A stretch of DNA of 64,000 nt from Molanna angustata (GCA_963576475.1 OY754980.1:21993434-22057433); one strand, 5' to 3'; positions 11,233-23,490 are shown, counted from the stretch's first letter. Numbers and translations are program-made. Notes: generated from the letters alone by a model not told the origin.

Positions 11233-12529
11233 TTAAGAAAATAATGCCATGACGGTTTTCTTGGATATTTGAAAATTAAAGGAATACAAAATTTGATTTC
11301 GGCGTTATTAAGGACTCAATTAAAATGTAAAACTTGGTTTCATTCCAATTCTTTTGTTGAAATGTTTTCAGACGTGAACCGTCCATCCTCAGTGACAAAA
11401 TCTGATAAAAGAAAAGGTAAATATACAATGAAATTAAACATAATTTTACATTGTAATTATTCTGTCAATAATAATTATTTGTCCATGAGTTTTTTGGTAG
11501 TTCTTCGGCCGCCACTGTGTCTGGGGCGAAATATGCAGGTCTCGACTTACGTTGCAGGTGTTTGGTGTCTGTTGAACAGTGGATTTGATATGGAAACATG
11601 CGTGGACCATGGTCATAACTTTGGGGCCTGGATTCCTATACGCTATCTTCACATCTCGGATGACAATCGGGAATAGATTTATTGTGAACATAAACACAAT
11701 TTAGTCGTGTCCTCGGATCAATATTATACATCCATCTTTGAATTCCTTCTGACGGCGGACACAAAAACACGACCACAGATATTTCAAACACATATCTGTG
11801 TCAAATGATGAATCTTTCACTATAAATTAATAATATATCTACCTACATAATGTTTGTTGATTGCCATGGATATTAATTTATTGTTCAAACATTTTTTTTA
11901 ATTATGTCCTACATAATATAAAGGTACTCGAATAGCAAAGTTATTTTGTTGTCACAAAATTACTTGATGGGAGTTGAAGACAAAATACACTATTCACAAA
12001 ACAAAAATAAATTGTATGTAAATATACATTAAAAAAATGAGGACACCTTTTTCATAATTTTCTTCGCTTTGAAATTTTATTGTCAAAAGAAATTCATAAA
12101 AATACTCCTGGTTTTAAGCAATTGGTATAGTAGCTTTTTTTTGTTAGTTTTGTATGAAATACAAAATTGTTCAATTTCATCAAAATATTAAATGAGTCAA
12201 GTTGAAAACAACATACATTGTCATTAAGACTACAGATTTTGATCTGTTTCAGAGCTTTAACTGGTCGGTAAGTTAGTTAAAAATCGATTGCGAAATTCCA
12301 CTACGGACAGATATATGAAGTTAAGGGTTTAAATATTAAAAACCGAAATACAATGGCATTATGATACATTTTCGAAGTACAAAGTCTTCATAAAAGAGTT
12401 TTCCCTGTGACAATAAACCTGCATTTGTAGACAAAAGAAACAAAATAAATCGCTAAGCTGAAGATTTGAAGATACCTATCATCAACAATTATAAACGCAC
12501 CTAAGGTATAGATTTAAAACGGTCAACAA
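11233..12529. other. Non-coding, with a complex block at 11490-11790
   Basis: A 135-codon opening (11269-11676 plus) overlaps an 83-codon one on the other strand. Neither resembles a known protein and the first half is AT-driven. The 11490-11790 sequence is compositionally complex and might be conserved non-coding DNA. The rest is AT-rich. Confidence 0.4.
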
Positions 12530-13080
12530 GTTAGTCTGACAGAAACCGAGGATCGATGACAAAATCGTCATTGCGATAATTGAACCGACGAGGCAACCGA
12601 GCAATTGAGCACGAGATGAGCGAGCAATTGATGGGGCGAGCAGTGAGCCGGTGTGTGCTCTCGTATAACAATGTAAATTTATTGTAAATTCAGCGTGGCC
12701 CATATTATTCACGAGCGTCCGCGGCCACCTCTGTATCTCGTCCAATATTTTACCTCCAGCCTTCCGAACGTACATTATTCGCCTATTTGTTTATTTTCCA
12801 TAACCGCAAACATAAATTTAGTATGCCGAACCGGCGGGAAACTCGTGTTTCCTCCGTGTTATGCTATGTATCCACCTGCCGGATTGGAGGTTATGTCAGC
12901 CAGCTAACTGCCTCACCCCCATAACCTGCCCCCGTCTTCCCGCCAATATTGTTTTATGCCAGCGATAATTTAGCCACGGGACCATAAATAAAAATTCGAA
13001 TCATCTGTTTTTTTCAGCTATCGTGCGTTTCTGCCACCCCCGTGCTTCCCACCCCCAGTCCAAATATTCTAAATTCTATG
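12530..13080. promoter_or_regulatory. Complex GC-richer block, candidate cis-regulatory element
   Basis: About 550 bp of balanced, unique-looking sequence stand out sharply from the AT-rich flanks. Visible motifs include a RUNX-type TAACCGCAAA (12801-12810), several homeodomain-like TTTAT/CATAAA sites and CGAGCAATTGAG-type near-repeats at 12598-12632. The two openings that cross it (12482-12775 minus, 12695-12907 plus) have no recognisable domains. An enhancer-like role is inference from composition. Confidence 0.35.
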
Positions 13081-13235
13081 TAGGAAAAATCAGGTGAAAA
13101 TATAGCAACGATAAGCAGGCAGGATTTTATTATTCATAGGATAAAAGGTCTTGTCAAAAACCTATGTAAGTACAATCCAAAACGTTCCCTTTTTACAAAT
13201 TTCACTAAAATAACTATTTTTTGCTAAAGTGGGTA
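13081..13235. other. AT-rich spacer
   Basis: No features seen. Confidence 0.4.
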
Positions 13236-13392
13236 CCTATTTATAAAAAGGAAGGTGGTCTGATGACATCAAGAAATGTGACGAAGGGAGATGGATGCAG
13301 TGTGCCTAAGACAGGTTTTGTGGAGGATCAAAGGGGAGGCCTATGTCCAAGAATGGAAAAAAAAAACAGGCTGAAGAAGAAGAAGGTATTTT
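13236..13392 (+). pseudogene. RTE-like LINE C-terminal scrap
   Basis: Allowing frame changes, the plus strand reads RWSDDIKKCDEGRWM, then QDRFC, then KGEAYVQEW-like residues and an A-rich/GAAGAAGAAG tail. This is the recurring RTE ending (RWSDD..., GEAYVQ...), also present at 24.1-24.6 kb. Frameshifts make it nonfunctional. Confidence 0.65.
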
Positions 13393-15284
13393 GTTTGTCA
13401 ACGGACAATAAATCGTGATGAAACTTCATGATAACTTGGGACAATTGTCGCCAAATATCTTGAGCAATTTCGACGAGAAGGGGGGCGATTTGTACACAAA
13501 TCAACAAGCAAAAAGACACAAATTTGTTCTCTACGCACCCGGAAGTTTGGCTCAAGTTCTTTTACGATAGTAATACCTATTTTAATTTTTTGTTCCTACT
13601 CTGTCGATGGTCTAAAGTAGAACCATACCGATGTGTGCCTTTGATAAATTAACAGTGAAACATAAATTAGTGTTTCAATCTTCATTATGTGCGTATTAAT
13701 TTAATCGAAACAATTCCATATATAATTTCATAAAAAAATCCTTGAATTATGTATATCTTCGATCATATACGGATTAGAGATAATTACCTATCCCCTCATC
13801 AGTTAGAAAAGCAAGAACAAAAATAAATAAAGAATTACTAATGGATCCTTCATCAATAATACCATGTAAGTTTGTTAACATATATAAATAAAAACAGAGA
13901 TTTAAATAGTTATGATAGGTACTCCACACAGGCACTCAAATGTGATTACTTACATTGGCGTTTCCTCATTTACTCGGACAATACTGACATGATCGTCTTG
14001 AAAATAAAGACAGGTATTAATTATAGTATTGTCTACGCCATGACAGATCTAGAATCATATTATTTTAAAATTCTCTAAAAACAGTTCCGAAAATACATAC
14101 CCCTAAAATTTAAGGGATTCACTCGTTATCCGTTTAATTTTTTAGGTGTAAATCAATAATTTAGCAAACTATTGTTAAATACGACGTAAAAACTTTGACT
14201 GTTTTAGATTTATAAATATGTTTTTTGTTTTTTTTTTATGAAAATGTATAGTTAATTGTGTCGTTTACATCTTTCCGGTTTCGCGCTATTCAAGTCGTAC
14301 AAAATGTATGGTGGGACAAACAGTATTTGAAGTGGGGTACCTACAACTCGCTAAAAATTCTCAGTTCCTGGGCGGCCTTAATAGATACATAGGTACATAC
14401 ATCGTCAAACACGGAAATGAAAAATAGTAGTTATAATCAAAGCATATCTATGTTTATTTTGGATTAAAAAAAACGAGTTGATAAAATCTATTTATTTTGT
14501 TTTCGTGAGATATGTAGGTATGCAGGTATCAATACGTAGGTAATATTTGAATTAAATTACTTAGTCAAGTTGGTAACAATTTTATCGTGAATTTATAAAG
14601 ATTCTAAGGTATTGATTAAACGGGTCGCTTTTTATGTTAATTTTTGTAAATATTTTATGTCATAAAATATGTATGTACCAAAGCGAATTGGAAATTCTTA
14701 CAAAAACGTTCATTCTAATCTACACTGAAATCGGATTCCGTTTCGTAAGCGACAATTTTTAAATTCTATTTATGAAAATTTCAAACAACGTGTTTCACAG
14801 CGTTGAATGTCGCATAAATTGACATGTTCATAATTAATAACGAAAATAATGATACTACATATTCTATATTAAATAAGTCGACATTATATTCTACCTTCTT
14901 GGATCTGATGGGGATTGTAATCAAGGAAACGTTTGAAATTTTTATTTGAGAATTATGTGCAAATATTATTTTTTCAGATATCTGTAAAAATTAAAATTTG
15001 TTTTAAAAATCCTTGTGTAGGGTACCTACCTATTTCTGGAAAGAATTAGAATCGCTTTTATTAAGAAAATAGCTTCAAGCACATTTTTTTTATTCATTTT
15101 TTACTACCAAAGCAAATTATATAAATAATTTTGTTTATTTATTTCGATGTTACTAATAATTATAATGACTTCGTTGATAAAATTTGGAATAAACTATGCT
15201 TACACGCATGCTTTAGTAAGATTAGTAAAATTGCTTGATGTGAAAAGAAAAATCGAAAAGGAATCTCTCTGCACCCTGAAGAAC
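13393..15284. other. AT-rich non-coding DNA
   Basis: No repeat family or gene is recognised. The short ORFs at 13872-14078 and 13328-13555 have no recognisable content. Confidence 0.5.
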
Positions 15285-15545
15285 GCGTCCTCAATAATAA
15301 TAATAATAATAATGAACACTTCTTTACAACCTGCGCAAGTGGCGAGTTTATTGTCATATGGCAATTTCTCCCAACTAACCAGTGTTTCCAGCCCAGATAA
15401 GCAATAGGTATTTGCGTGAGTAATAAATTAATATAAATAATAAATAAATTTCTCCTCTGCTGGGAATCGAACCCAGGACGCCAGCACAGTAATCGAACGG
15501 TTAACCAACTGTGCCGACCGCCGTGGCACAGTTGGTAAGCTTTAT
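15285..15545 (-). repeat. tRNA-derived SINE (family B), copy 1
   Basis: On the minus strand the element starts with GCACAGTTGGTTAACCG, continues to the B-box-bearing GGGTTCGATTCCCAGCAGAG and an AT-rich middle, then a body including GGCTGGAAACACTGGTTAGT and AAACTCGCCACTTGCGCAGG. It ends in an (ATT)n tail at 15293-15312. The copy at 35.7 kb shares this order, defining the family. It is transcribed by RNA polymerase III if active and has no coding capacity. Confidence 0.8.
15504..15536. repeat. 12-bp inverted repeat where two tRNA-like heads meet
   Basis: ACCAACTGTGCC (15504-15515) and GGCACAGTTGGT (15525-15536) are perfect inverse complements around a 9-bp spacer. The minus-strand SINE head on the left is mirrored by a plus-strand A-box-like sequence on the right, so two elements appear to be joined head to head. 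Confidence 0.85.
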
Positions 15546-15808
15546 AACCACTAGAGGGTTAGGAGTGAAATAAAATAGCTCCCGCGGACCAACAGACAAG
15601 AGACCGATACCCCCGTTTTTGGGCTTCTCTGGGATATCTGTGCTGAAGAAGGTTCTGTGTGCTTGGACTGGAGCTCATAAAAGAGCAGGCGGTGGAAAAA
15701 CCCAAAGGGTCAACGGAGGCGCCCACATCTTGAAAAGACGAAAGCCTTCTCAAGAGACTAGTGACTATTAAGACCCAGATGAACTGGGATAATGATGATG
15801 ATGATTAG
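15546..15808 (+). mobile_element. Unclassified retroelement tail ending in (GAT)n
   Basis: A moderately GC-rich, non-repetitive segment ends in AACTGGGATAATGATGATGA. A GAT/ATG microsatellite right after a complex segment is the usual 3' end of R1- or RTE-like LINEs and their SINE partners. Translation (AGTGACTATTAAGACCCAG near the end) gave no recognisable protein. It lies directly between the SINE and the CR1-like fragment. Confidence 0.45.
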
Positions 15809-16172
15809 CACTTCATGGTATGGCTCCTACTTACCTCTCCGAACTTTGCATTCCTCTTTCAATTAACGACAGACAATCATCACTTCGTTCTGCATCTTCA
15901 TCCATGGTTGGAAAATTATTTGAAATAAACAGGGTGCATACCACTAATTTCGGCGATCGTGCGTTTGCTGTGGCAGGACCAAATAATGCATGGAATAAGC
16001 TCCCAAATACCCTCAGACAAACTGAAAATATATCTACCTTCAGAAAAAATCTCAAAACACACCTTTTTCGCAAATCTTTCCAAAGCCATAATAATACATC
16101 TTAATCAATTTTCAGCGCCCTTGAGGTGAGATATTCACGAAAACGGCGCTATATAAATCATCCAAATTTATT
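15809..16172 (+). pseudogene. CR1/L2-like LINE C-terminal fragment, copy 1
   Basis: The frame from LALHGMAPTYLSEL through RSASSSMVGKLFEINRVHTT, GDRAFAVAGPNNAWNKLP and FRKNLKTHLFRKSF to a stop at 16102-16104 is the post-RT C-terminal segment typical of CR1/L2-group LINEs. It is followed by GAGATATTCACGAAAACGGC and ATAAATCATCCAAATTTATT as the 3' end, shared with the 43.8-kb copy. The element is 5'-truncated to about 100 codons. Compared with the second copy it carries one extra asparagine codon (PNNAW against PNAW). It is not a host gene. Confidence 0.8.
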
Positions 16173-18385
16173 ATTATGATGCAATTGATATATAAAAAAT
16201 GTTCCAGTATTTTTAGACGAACGATCTACCTATGTATGCTGAATTTATGATAGTTATTTTTAAAGATGGAATAGTGTTGACACCGCAAACAACATTTTCT
16301 ATTACGCGATAAAAAAAGTGCGAAAACGTATTCGCTTGGGGTCATGTTGAATTATGTAAAAATCAATTTTATGTAAATGTCCTTTTTGTGTACACAACAA
16401 ACTTTGTTTACATCAGTGTCGGTGTATATAATGTAGGATGTAGGTGTGTAAGGAGATGAGCGGAGGTGTAGAGTAGGTTTAGTTGGTTTGCACATGTAAA
16501 TCTGTGCGTGCGACATACGCGTGAGTTATGATAGAAACTTCGCGGCGACGACAGCACGTTGTGTGTGTGTGTATGTGGAGACTGGAGACAATGGCTGGGA
16601 GATGTACTGCGTGTCGGGATGATTTAAATCATGTCGTCGTGGAAAACTGCAAAGGGTAGTTGGAGAAAAACACAAATTTTAATGTTCTCCTGCTTGTCCT
16701 GTGTACGTCGCACTGAACCAACAACGAGAGTATGTCTGATCTTTAGTTATATCTGATTGTCTCGTAAGATTTTCTTATTCTCGAGAGAAGTTAATAATAC
16801 CAATGTTTGACCACAGTAGATATATTATTATTATAGCATTTAGATCCATCTTTTATACTAGATTACGTTTTAAGAATCATTTCACAAAACTGTTGATATT
16901 TTGGTAATTTCATGTAACGTTTGATTGCTATAGGTACTTTTACTAGTTATGAATAAAAATCTCACATAGATTATTTTGATCAGATTTAAACAGTCGGTAT
17001 ATCACGTATTACCTAGGTTTTGCATAGGCGAAATTAAGGAAAGATAATATTATTACATACGTATATATGTACATAACATCGCTCCATTTCCATGATCTCT
17101 GAAATAGAACCGAATACCACATTTCTATCATGAGACACTTTCATTTTGAAATCGATTTGTTTTATAATACCTACTTCGTTCTTGACATCATTTTTTTCTT
17201 GCTAATGTTTTGATTGGGACTATATATTTTTCATTGAGTTTACTGAAATTTCTTTATTTATATTATTTAATCATAATTTTATTGATATATACATAGAATC
17301 AGCATTTTACAATAAGTTTAATTAACAAAGGTACCTACCTACTTTTACAAAATGACAAATTACATTTAAACCTCAAAAACGAAATATATATAGAAATTAA
17401 TAGTTGTTTAAAAATTAATATATAAAACAGAATTTTTCTCATTAGACGAACGTGTAGGTATATTGGTTGACATGTAGGAACCAACACATTTGTCTGTTAT
17501 TACAAGAATGAGATAATATTTATTTCCTAATATGTTAATATCAATGTTGATATAAAAATAATTTCCTTTCAAACTCTAATATATATTATATCATCGATAA
17601 ACGATTGTTTTTTACTTTGTGGTATCATTTGCAATTAATTAAACGAAATAAAACACAACATTGTGTACTCCACTACAATTATAACTTTTATTCAATTGAA
17701 TAAAAATTTCTCTACATGTTACGAGAGCAAAGTTCCCTTTCTCAGGAGGTTACAAAGTATAGGTACTAAAATAAAAAAATAATATATTTTTATTTCATTT
17801 AATCTAATATGTAGGTATGTTTTAAAAATATGTATACAGCAAGTAAAAAAGATCAAAATCGGTGTCATGTATGCATAATATTTATGTAGGTATGTTTATA
17901 ACTAAAAGAAATTGAATTGTTTGCACGTTTACAACAACAACAACAACAAAAAACAACAAAATCCACATTTCTATTCGTGGGTGCAAGTAGAATAATAATA
18001 TTATACATTCAGAATTTTTTGAGAATAATGAGAATTATGTATGATTTCCTATATCACCGTGTGACAGGATATAAATCGCGAGTGCGTGAAAGCCCCTCTG
18101 CACCATCCCCTCTATCCCCTATATCTACGGTCGAGCCGCGAGGACATACATAATATTATAAAGCATTATGAATAAAAGCATTTTCTTGAGGGAAAACAGA
18201 GCGCCCGCGAAAAAATATATTTACTTATTCTATGCTAACATTATTTTCACCAAAGTTCCTATCTACTAATATTGTGAGAGCGAAATCATACTGAGTAAAT
18301 ATAACACCCTCGAAAGATTTATAGGTAAATTATATTTTTACTAATACTTTATCTAATATTTTAATTGTGCTAGTGTTTCTATCGT
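16173..18385. other. Non-coding; complex stretch at 16380-16640
   Basis: The 16380-16640 part has balanced composition, a (GT)n run near 16560-16575 and GCGGCGACGACAGCACG. It could be unique regulatory sequence. The rest is AT-rich; (CAA)n occurs at 17932-17950. The ORF at 17917-18153 begins inside this simple repeat and is not credible as a gene. Confidence 0.45.
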
Positions 18386-18486
18386 TATATGCGATCCAAA
18401 AATACAAGCAAAGTTAAAAGGAAAAGTGTACCAGACAAACGTCATACCGGCATTCTATGGCTCCGAATGCTGGACAATGTAAAACT
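18386..18486 (+). pseudogene. LINE reverse-transcriptase scrap
   Basis: Reading KLKGKVYQTNVIPAFYGSECWTM-like residues in segments (KGKVYQTNVIPA, FYGSECWTM) identifies the RT thumb-region motif (Y-G-x-E-x-W) of RTE-like LINEs. A stop follows immediately and nothing else of the element is recognisable. Confidence 0.65.
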
Positions 18487-18625
18487 CCTACTCTGCCATA
18501 TGTAAAACATAATTTACTTAATACCACGTGCTTTATTTTAAGAACAATAGCTTTAAGCCAGTTACATTGCGACACCTATTCGTTTATCCTATCGAATATA
18601 TATTTTGAAACGCTGGACGCCCCAT

Positions 18626-19030
18626 AAGAAGACGTTAACTTCAAAAAGCAAACTTATTAATAACATAGATATTCGTAACAGTGTTGCGTGCAACATATCT
18701 GTACGAGCGGTAGGCACGTTGTTTGGTGGAGCGTAAATGCGTAAACGCTCAAGAAGGATCAAAAGAAGACGTCAACTCCAAGAAGCAAACTATTTAATGA
18801 CAGATATTCGCATCGGTGTTGTGTGCAACACATTTGTACAAGCGTTAGACACGTAGTTTGGTGGAGCGTAAATGCGTAAACGCTTATGTAGGATCAAAAG
18901 AAGACGTAAACTTCAAGAAGCAAACTATTTAATAACAGATATTCGTAGCAGTGTTGCGTGCAACACATTAATACGAGCGGTAGGCACGTAGTTTGGTGGA
19001 GCGTAAATGCGTAAACGCTCAAGTAGGATT
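18626..19030. repeat. Tandem repeat, about 136-bp unit, three copies
   Basis: Units begin with AAGAAGACGT-like sequence at 18626, 18763 and 18898 (periods 137 and 135) and end near 19030. Each unit contains AGCAAACT(T)ATTAATA-like sequence, the palindrome GTGTTGCGTGCAACA(C/T), and GAGCGTAAATGCGTAAACGC, whose ends GAGCGT/ACGCTC can form a hairpin. Units differ by point changes, so the array is not newly made. The size resembles satellite monomers or a minisatellite, but only three units are here. Confidence 0.95.
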
Positions 19031-19797
19031 AGACAGTGTAGAAAACATCAGATGATGAGTGTTAGAATAATAAGTGGACTGTTTAGAGTAGATCTCAGCG
19101 ATGCTTTTTCTTCTGGTTCACACTCAACGCCACATGTACACGTGTCCAAAATTGCACAGAACTTCGCACAAATGTTACTTCTTGCCATTGTAATTGCCTA
19201 ATAAAACTCTTGCAAATTACTATTTTACAAATTTACTATTTCCGAACAAATCGGTGAGAGGAAAATCAAGCAAAGGAATTATGCTTCAACAAATTTGTAA
19301 CTTACTATCCCACCAGCAAAAACGAACTATCTCATCTTTTTTTTTAAACTTTGGTTGGAACAGGAGATTAAATGCGATTACTCACGTAATTGCATTCTAC
19401 AGGAATGAACTTTAAAACAATTTACTGGATAGTCCAATTTTGATAAAATTTCATGTTGATGTCAAAAATTTCAAAATTGTTTATCCGATAAACATTACTT
19501 TTTCGATTGGCCCGAGGCACAGACACCCTACGTTCGTCGTACAGGCATAAGTATCGAGAGGGCGTCGAACCCAGTTGCTATTATTTGGTCACGCGATCGG
19601 TTTTTCTTTGCATCTATCGTGCGGCTGCAGTTCACAGGGATGGACCATTGTCACAGTTGTGCGCAGGACTTCGCATCTGATTTCGAAAAAACGGATTTGT
19701 AACCTGCCTCGTGACGCTAATTAACTATAGATAGGACACGACATAAACACTCAGAGGAGCTGAAGATATCGTGTAACTAAATAAATTAACAAATAAT
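19031..19797. other. Non-coding DNA
   Basis: The short openings at 19007-19201 and 19194-19415 show no recognisable domains. Sequence 19500-19700 is more GC-balanced than its flanks but has no decisive motif. Confidence 0.4.
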
Positions 19798-20445
19798 ATT
19801 CCTACTCCTCACTACCCCACGGAGATATTGTGAAGAGTTAGATATGATTTCGTAATTTCAACGGTTGTTTTTATCATTGCAGATTATCAACTAGTAGATA
19901 ATTAATAATTATGGCGTGTTTTTTTCTAATTAATCATTACATGCTGAGATTGTATTCTGAAAGTTTCATCACAATGTATCCTCTGCGTGTGTGATGTATA
20001 CTATGTATATGTACGGCGTGTTTATTATACTTTATCGATTATAGACTAACTACTCATTCGATTGTTTTAAGTTTTGCAATTTTGTATGTCTAATATATAT
20101 TCGCTTAGACATCATTAGATTTTGAAGGACATCTGATCAGTGCTTCTCAATTTTTTTAATTGTCAAATATTTCAAAGTGACCCCCAAAGCTCAGGAAACT
20201 TAAAAATTGATTATTTTTATTTTAAAATTGATAAAAAAGCATTTTCATAAAATGGTCTTGAAGAATTATTAAGTTTTCATAGTAAAATATTTAAATAAAA
20301 AAAAACATACTCATTTCATGAAAATTTTCCAAACAAAATTTGAATATTTTGTGGAGTAACTTGGCGGTGAGAAGTAAAGCGTTAGCCACAACCTACTCGT
20401 TTTGTATGATCCTACTTTGGGAGTGATACACTGGCAAAATAAGAC
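19798..20445 (+). repeat. Repeat family E, copy 2 (nearly full length)
   Basis: It begins with TACTCCTCACTACCCCACGG, whose inverse complement lies in GAAGAGTT a few bases later, forming a terminal hairpin. It continues through the blocks listed for copy 1 and ends with GCGTTAGCCACAACCTACTC. It contains a central block absent from copy 1 (GCTGAGATTGTATTCTGAAA and GTACGGCGTGTTTATTATAC) that recurs at 41.1 kb. No coding capacity is visible. Confidence 0.85.
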
Positions 20446-22415
20446 ATCTTGTAGATGCAAATGTGCTACAGTATCGATATTTTTAGTAAAATTAAGAATA
20501 ATTTGTTTCTTGGAGATAACAATAAAAAATATGGTTTCCTGGTTGTGATAGCGTCTTATGACACAAATGGGCATTAAATATTACAGGAATTTAAAGACTT
20601 AATTTGGGTGAGAATATTGACCATGTTTCCAAAGACTGAAAGTGACTGGCCTAGCTTCATAAGAGATCACAAAAAATGTTGAAACTCTTTGATGAACTGT
20701 TAATATCTAAGTACCAACAAACCAAGTAAACATGAAGAGAACATTCAGCATTATGATCCGAAGTAAAAAATATGTCGTGAAAAGATTAAAACAATTCTAA
20801 TAAACTAATGGATGATATTAGCAAAAAGAAAATAAATGAACCTATGTATAATATTGAAGTGATTCCATTTTACGGAATCAAATGAAAACAAGATTGTTGA
20901 GTGTTAGGGCATGAACTAAAATGGGTCACAGAAACAGCTTTTTATCAAACTTTCTAAGATGTATGAAGTCATGACAGCCAATACTTTTTAAATGTATCTG
21001 TTATGAAATACGATAACGATTAACGATTAAATTATTACTTATCTCTGATTTCATAAACTTGGAAGTTCTTTCTTTGCGTGGTCAACTAATAACAAATAAA
21101 AATATCTGCCAATATAAATAATTTTGGTTTTGGAAAATATTAATATTTCCATTACAAGATGGTTTGTTAAAAAGCACATTTTGTATGAAGATAGGTAAGT
21201 ATCCGAAATAAGCACTGCCTCCAAGCAATATTGTTTTGCATAACGACAGACTGGCCAACGTAAGAAGGGATTTGTGGATAATGTTGAAGATTGATTCGAT
21301 ACCTATTAATTTTCAAACAATATGTATGTCTGTGGGTAACACCTGTATTCAAATGCACGAATATAATTCTTAATAGCCAATCACAAAAATATAGATGGAA
21401 CCGGTTACGTTATAGCTCGAGGTAATGAGCAACATATTCCGGTTCAGAAAACCTTATGAGAGATATGTAGAGATAGGTGCTTAGAATTACCTATTCACAG
21501 AGCAAGAGCCGCGTGGTTTGAATCCATCTAATTAGGATCACATAACAAACGGGAGATATTTGAATTTTAAACGAGAGGAAAGATTGGTGATCGCTTTGTA
21601 CCTACCATAGAACGATAAGATCCATTCGCACAGTGCTAGGGACGACGTTTTCCCTTGCAAGGCGGTCAGGTCTGCCGCGCTTACAGTATCGTTCTGTCAA
21701 TGATTTGAACTCAAATCAATTATATCCTTTCGCGAGCGAGGCGGCGTGGACACAGGCGGACATCGGAGTCACGCAATCGAGAGGTACGATTTTAACATAC
21801 CGGACACTAAAGACAATCGTATCGGCCTGCTCTTCTGATCTTTAGACGGTAGGTATTTTATTTTATATTGTAGGTGTACACATACATCTACTGTAGATAT
21901 TAAACTATACTGTAATCTATGCAAAGTTGGTAAAGTGAATCATCTTCTTTTTCGGTTTCAATCTTGTAGATTGGTTGGCAGCAAAGCGACGCATCTGTGG
22001 ATGCATCTATTTGTCCACTCTGCTCAGTATTCAGAGAATCCCCTCTATTATTGTACTAGTACTTACTATAAAGAAGGTAAATATGCTATGTTACAAACTG
22101 ATTTAAGCGGTTTGATAATACTTCTCTATTTATCGTGATTAAGTACCTATCACGTTTGAATAAAAAAATATTTACATAGCATCGTTTCATTATTAAGGAA
22201 TATTTTAAAGGTGCCAATGTATGACTTCGTGCCCGGCATATATTCATATTCTTATTTTTTGTTACTCAATTCTATTTATATTTACTTTTTTTAATATAGT
22301 TTTTGTATCATCTTTTTTATTTTTTTGTAGGTATACATTCTGTTTGCTGTTTATTTATAAAATGTTAAAATGTGAAGCTGAATAAAAATACCCAACTGTG
22401 TAAACATATTAGGCC
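20446..22415. other. Mostly AT-rich non-coding DNA; GC-richer at 21590-21850
   Basis: The 21590-21850 block (GTGCTAGGGACGACGTTTTC, GAGGCGGCGTGGACACAGG) is balanced and unique-looking, with a 70-codon opening (21633-21845) that has no recognisable domain. The remaining sequence shows no supportable feature. Confidence 0.4.
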
Positions 22416-22775
22416 CAAGACCAGGAATTGCGGCAGGTACCTGGAGACCACGAAGCAATGAGGAAATTCATGCAGTGACAGGACTACCTTTAATCACCAG
22501 CGAAATCAGGTCCAGAAGATTAGCTTGGATTGGACATGTTGTCAGATCAGGGGAAGAAAGAGCCACAAAACGTATCCTGCAAAATAACCCTGCGGGCAAG
22601 ACCAAGGCAGAGATTGATGGACAATGTTACCCGAGATCTGAACGTGCTGAATGCTTGTGATGACTGGCAGTCCACTGCAGCTGACAGGAAGGCTTGGAAA
22701 GCTATTGTTCAGGAGGCTAAAGCTCTACCGGAGTTGTATGGCCATCGGAAGTAAGTAAGTAACTGTGTTAAAATA
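22416..22775 (+). pseudogene. LINE reverse-transcriptase C-terminal fragment, frameshifted
   Basis: One frame gives SNEEIHAVTGLPLITSEIRS, then RRLAWIGHVVRSGEE and KRILQNNPAG. A shift of one base near 22595 moves into RPRQRLMDNVTRDL, then DRKAWKAIVQEAKALPEL and a stop. This is the IGHV...R...RP...W...EAK ending of RTE-like elements. A GTAAGTAAGTAA tail follows. The frameshift makes it a pseudogene; 5' sequences are missing. Confidence 0.8.
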
Positions 22776-23395
22776 ACAGTCTCAGAAAAGGTTTTTGCCT
22801 AGTTGAGCATTATAATCAGCTTATATACGTAATATTTATTATGTGTAATAAATTGATAAATAAGTTTGTGTCCAGTTACGATACAGAACTTGGTTATTCT
22901 TGAATTAGAAGTTAAAGTAAAGGAAAGTGAATTCATTAATATGAAAGCATAAAAAAGTATACAAGATATATCATGACAAAGTATAAAAACATCACAAATA
23001 AAATTTGAAATTCGCCCCGAAAAGAAGGAAACCTTATGCTTCAGGAAAGAGCCCAGAAAACTAAAAATTAACAACATACATAAGAGAGTAAAAGTTCATA
23101 GTTCTTATAAGGCACACAAAACATCAGAGTGAAAAATTTGAATTTACATAAAATAGAGGTCTATTCAAATTTATAGGTTTACTCTATCCACATCATAAAC
23201 TTAGTTTATTCTAACCGCCTCCTTAAAGGAGTATGTATTGTGATATCCGGACGACCATAGTGTGAGGTGCTTTATAAACCCATTGAACACACCTTGTAGT
23301 CAATTCAGTCCCTACATTTGACCCAGATCGGAACTATTGCAATGTACCTTATGTGCACTTCCGGATAGGTTTTCTTTTAATACAGTCGCGCATAA
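22776..23395. other. Non-coding DNA
   Basis: AT-rich to 23200, then more balanced at 23220-23395 next to the tRNA-like sequence, possibly the body of that SINE. No gene. Confidence 0.4.
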
Positions 23396-23490
23396 AATGA
23401 AATCGTTATTCTAGGTGAGCTTCGAACATGGGTCACGTGTCCAACGCTTCAATTACTTTACCACGTGGTTCACTAACCCGTGCCGTGAAC
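23396..23490 (-). repeat. tRNA-like SINE head, antisense
   Basis: The minus strand reads GTGAACCACGTGGTAAAGTA, then GCGTTGGACACGTGACCCAT and GTTCGAAGCTCACC, with a plausible A-box/B-box arrangement (B-box near 23408-23418). Family membership relative to A or B is unclear. It does not fold into an obviously functional tRNA. Confidence 0.5.

Noticed and set aside
11269..11676. 135-codon ORF as a host exon
   Set aside because: No recognisable similarity, starts in AT-rich DNA beside a SINE, and an overlapping opposite-strand frame is equally open.
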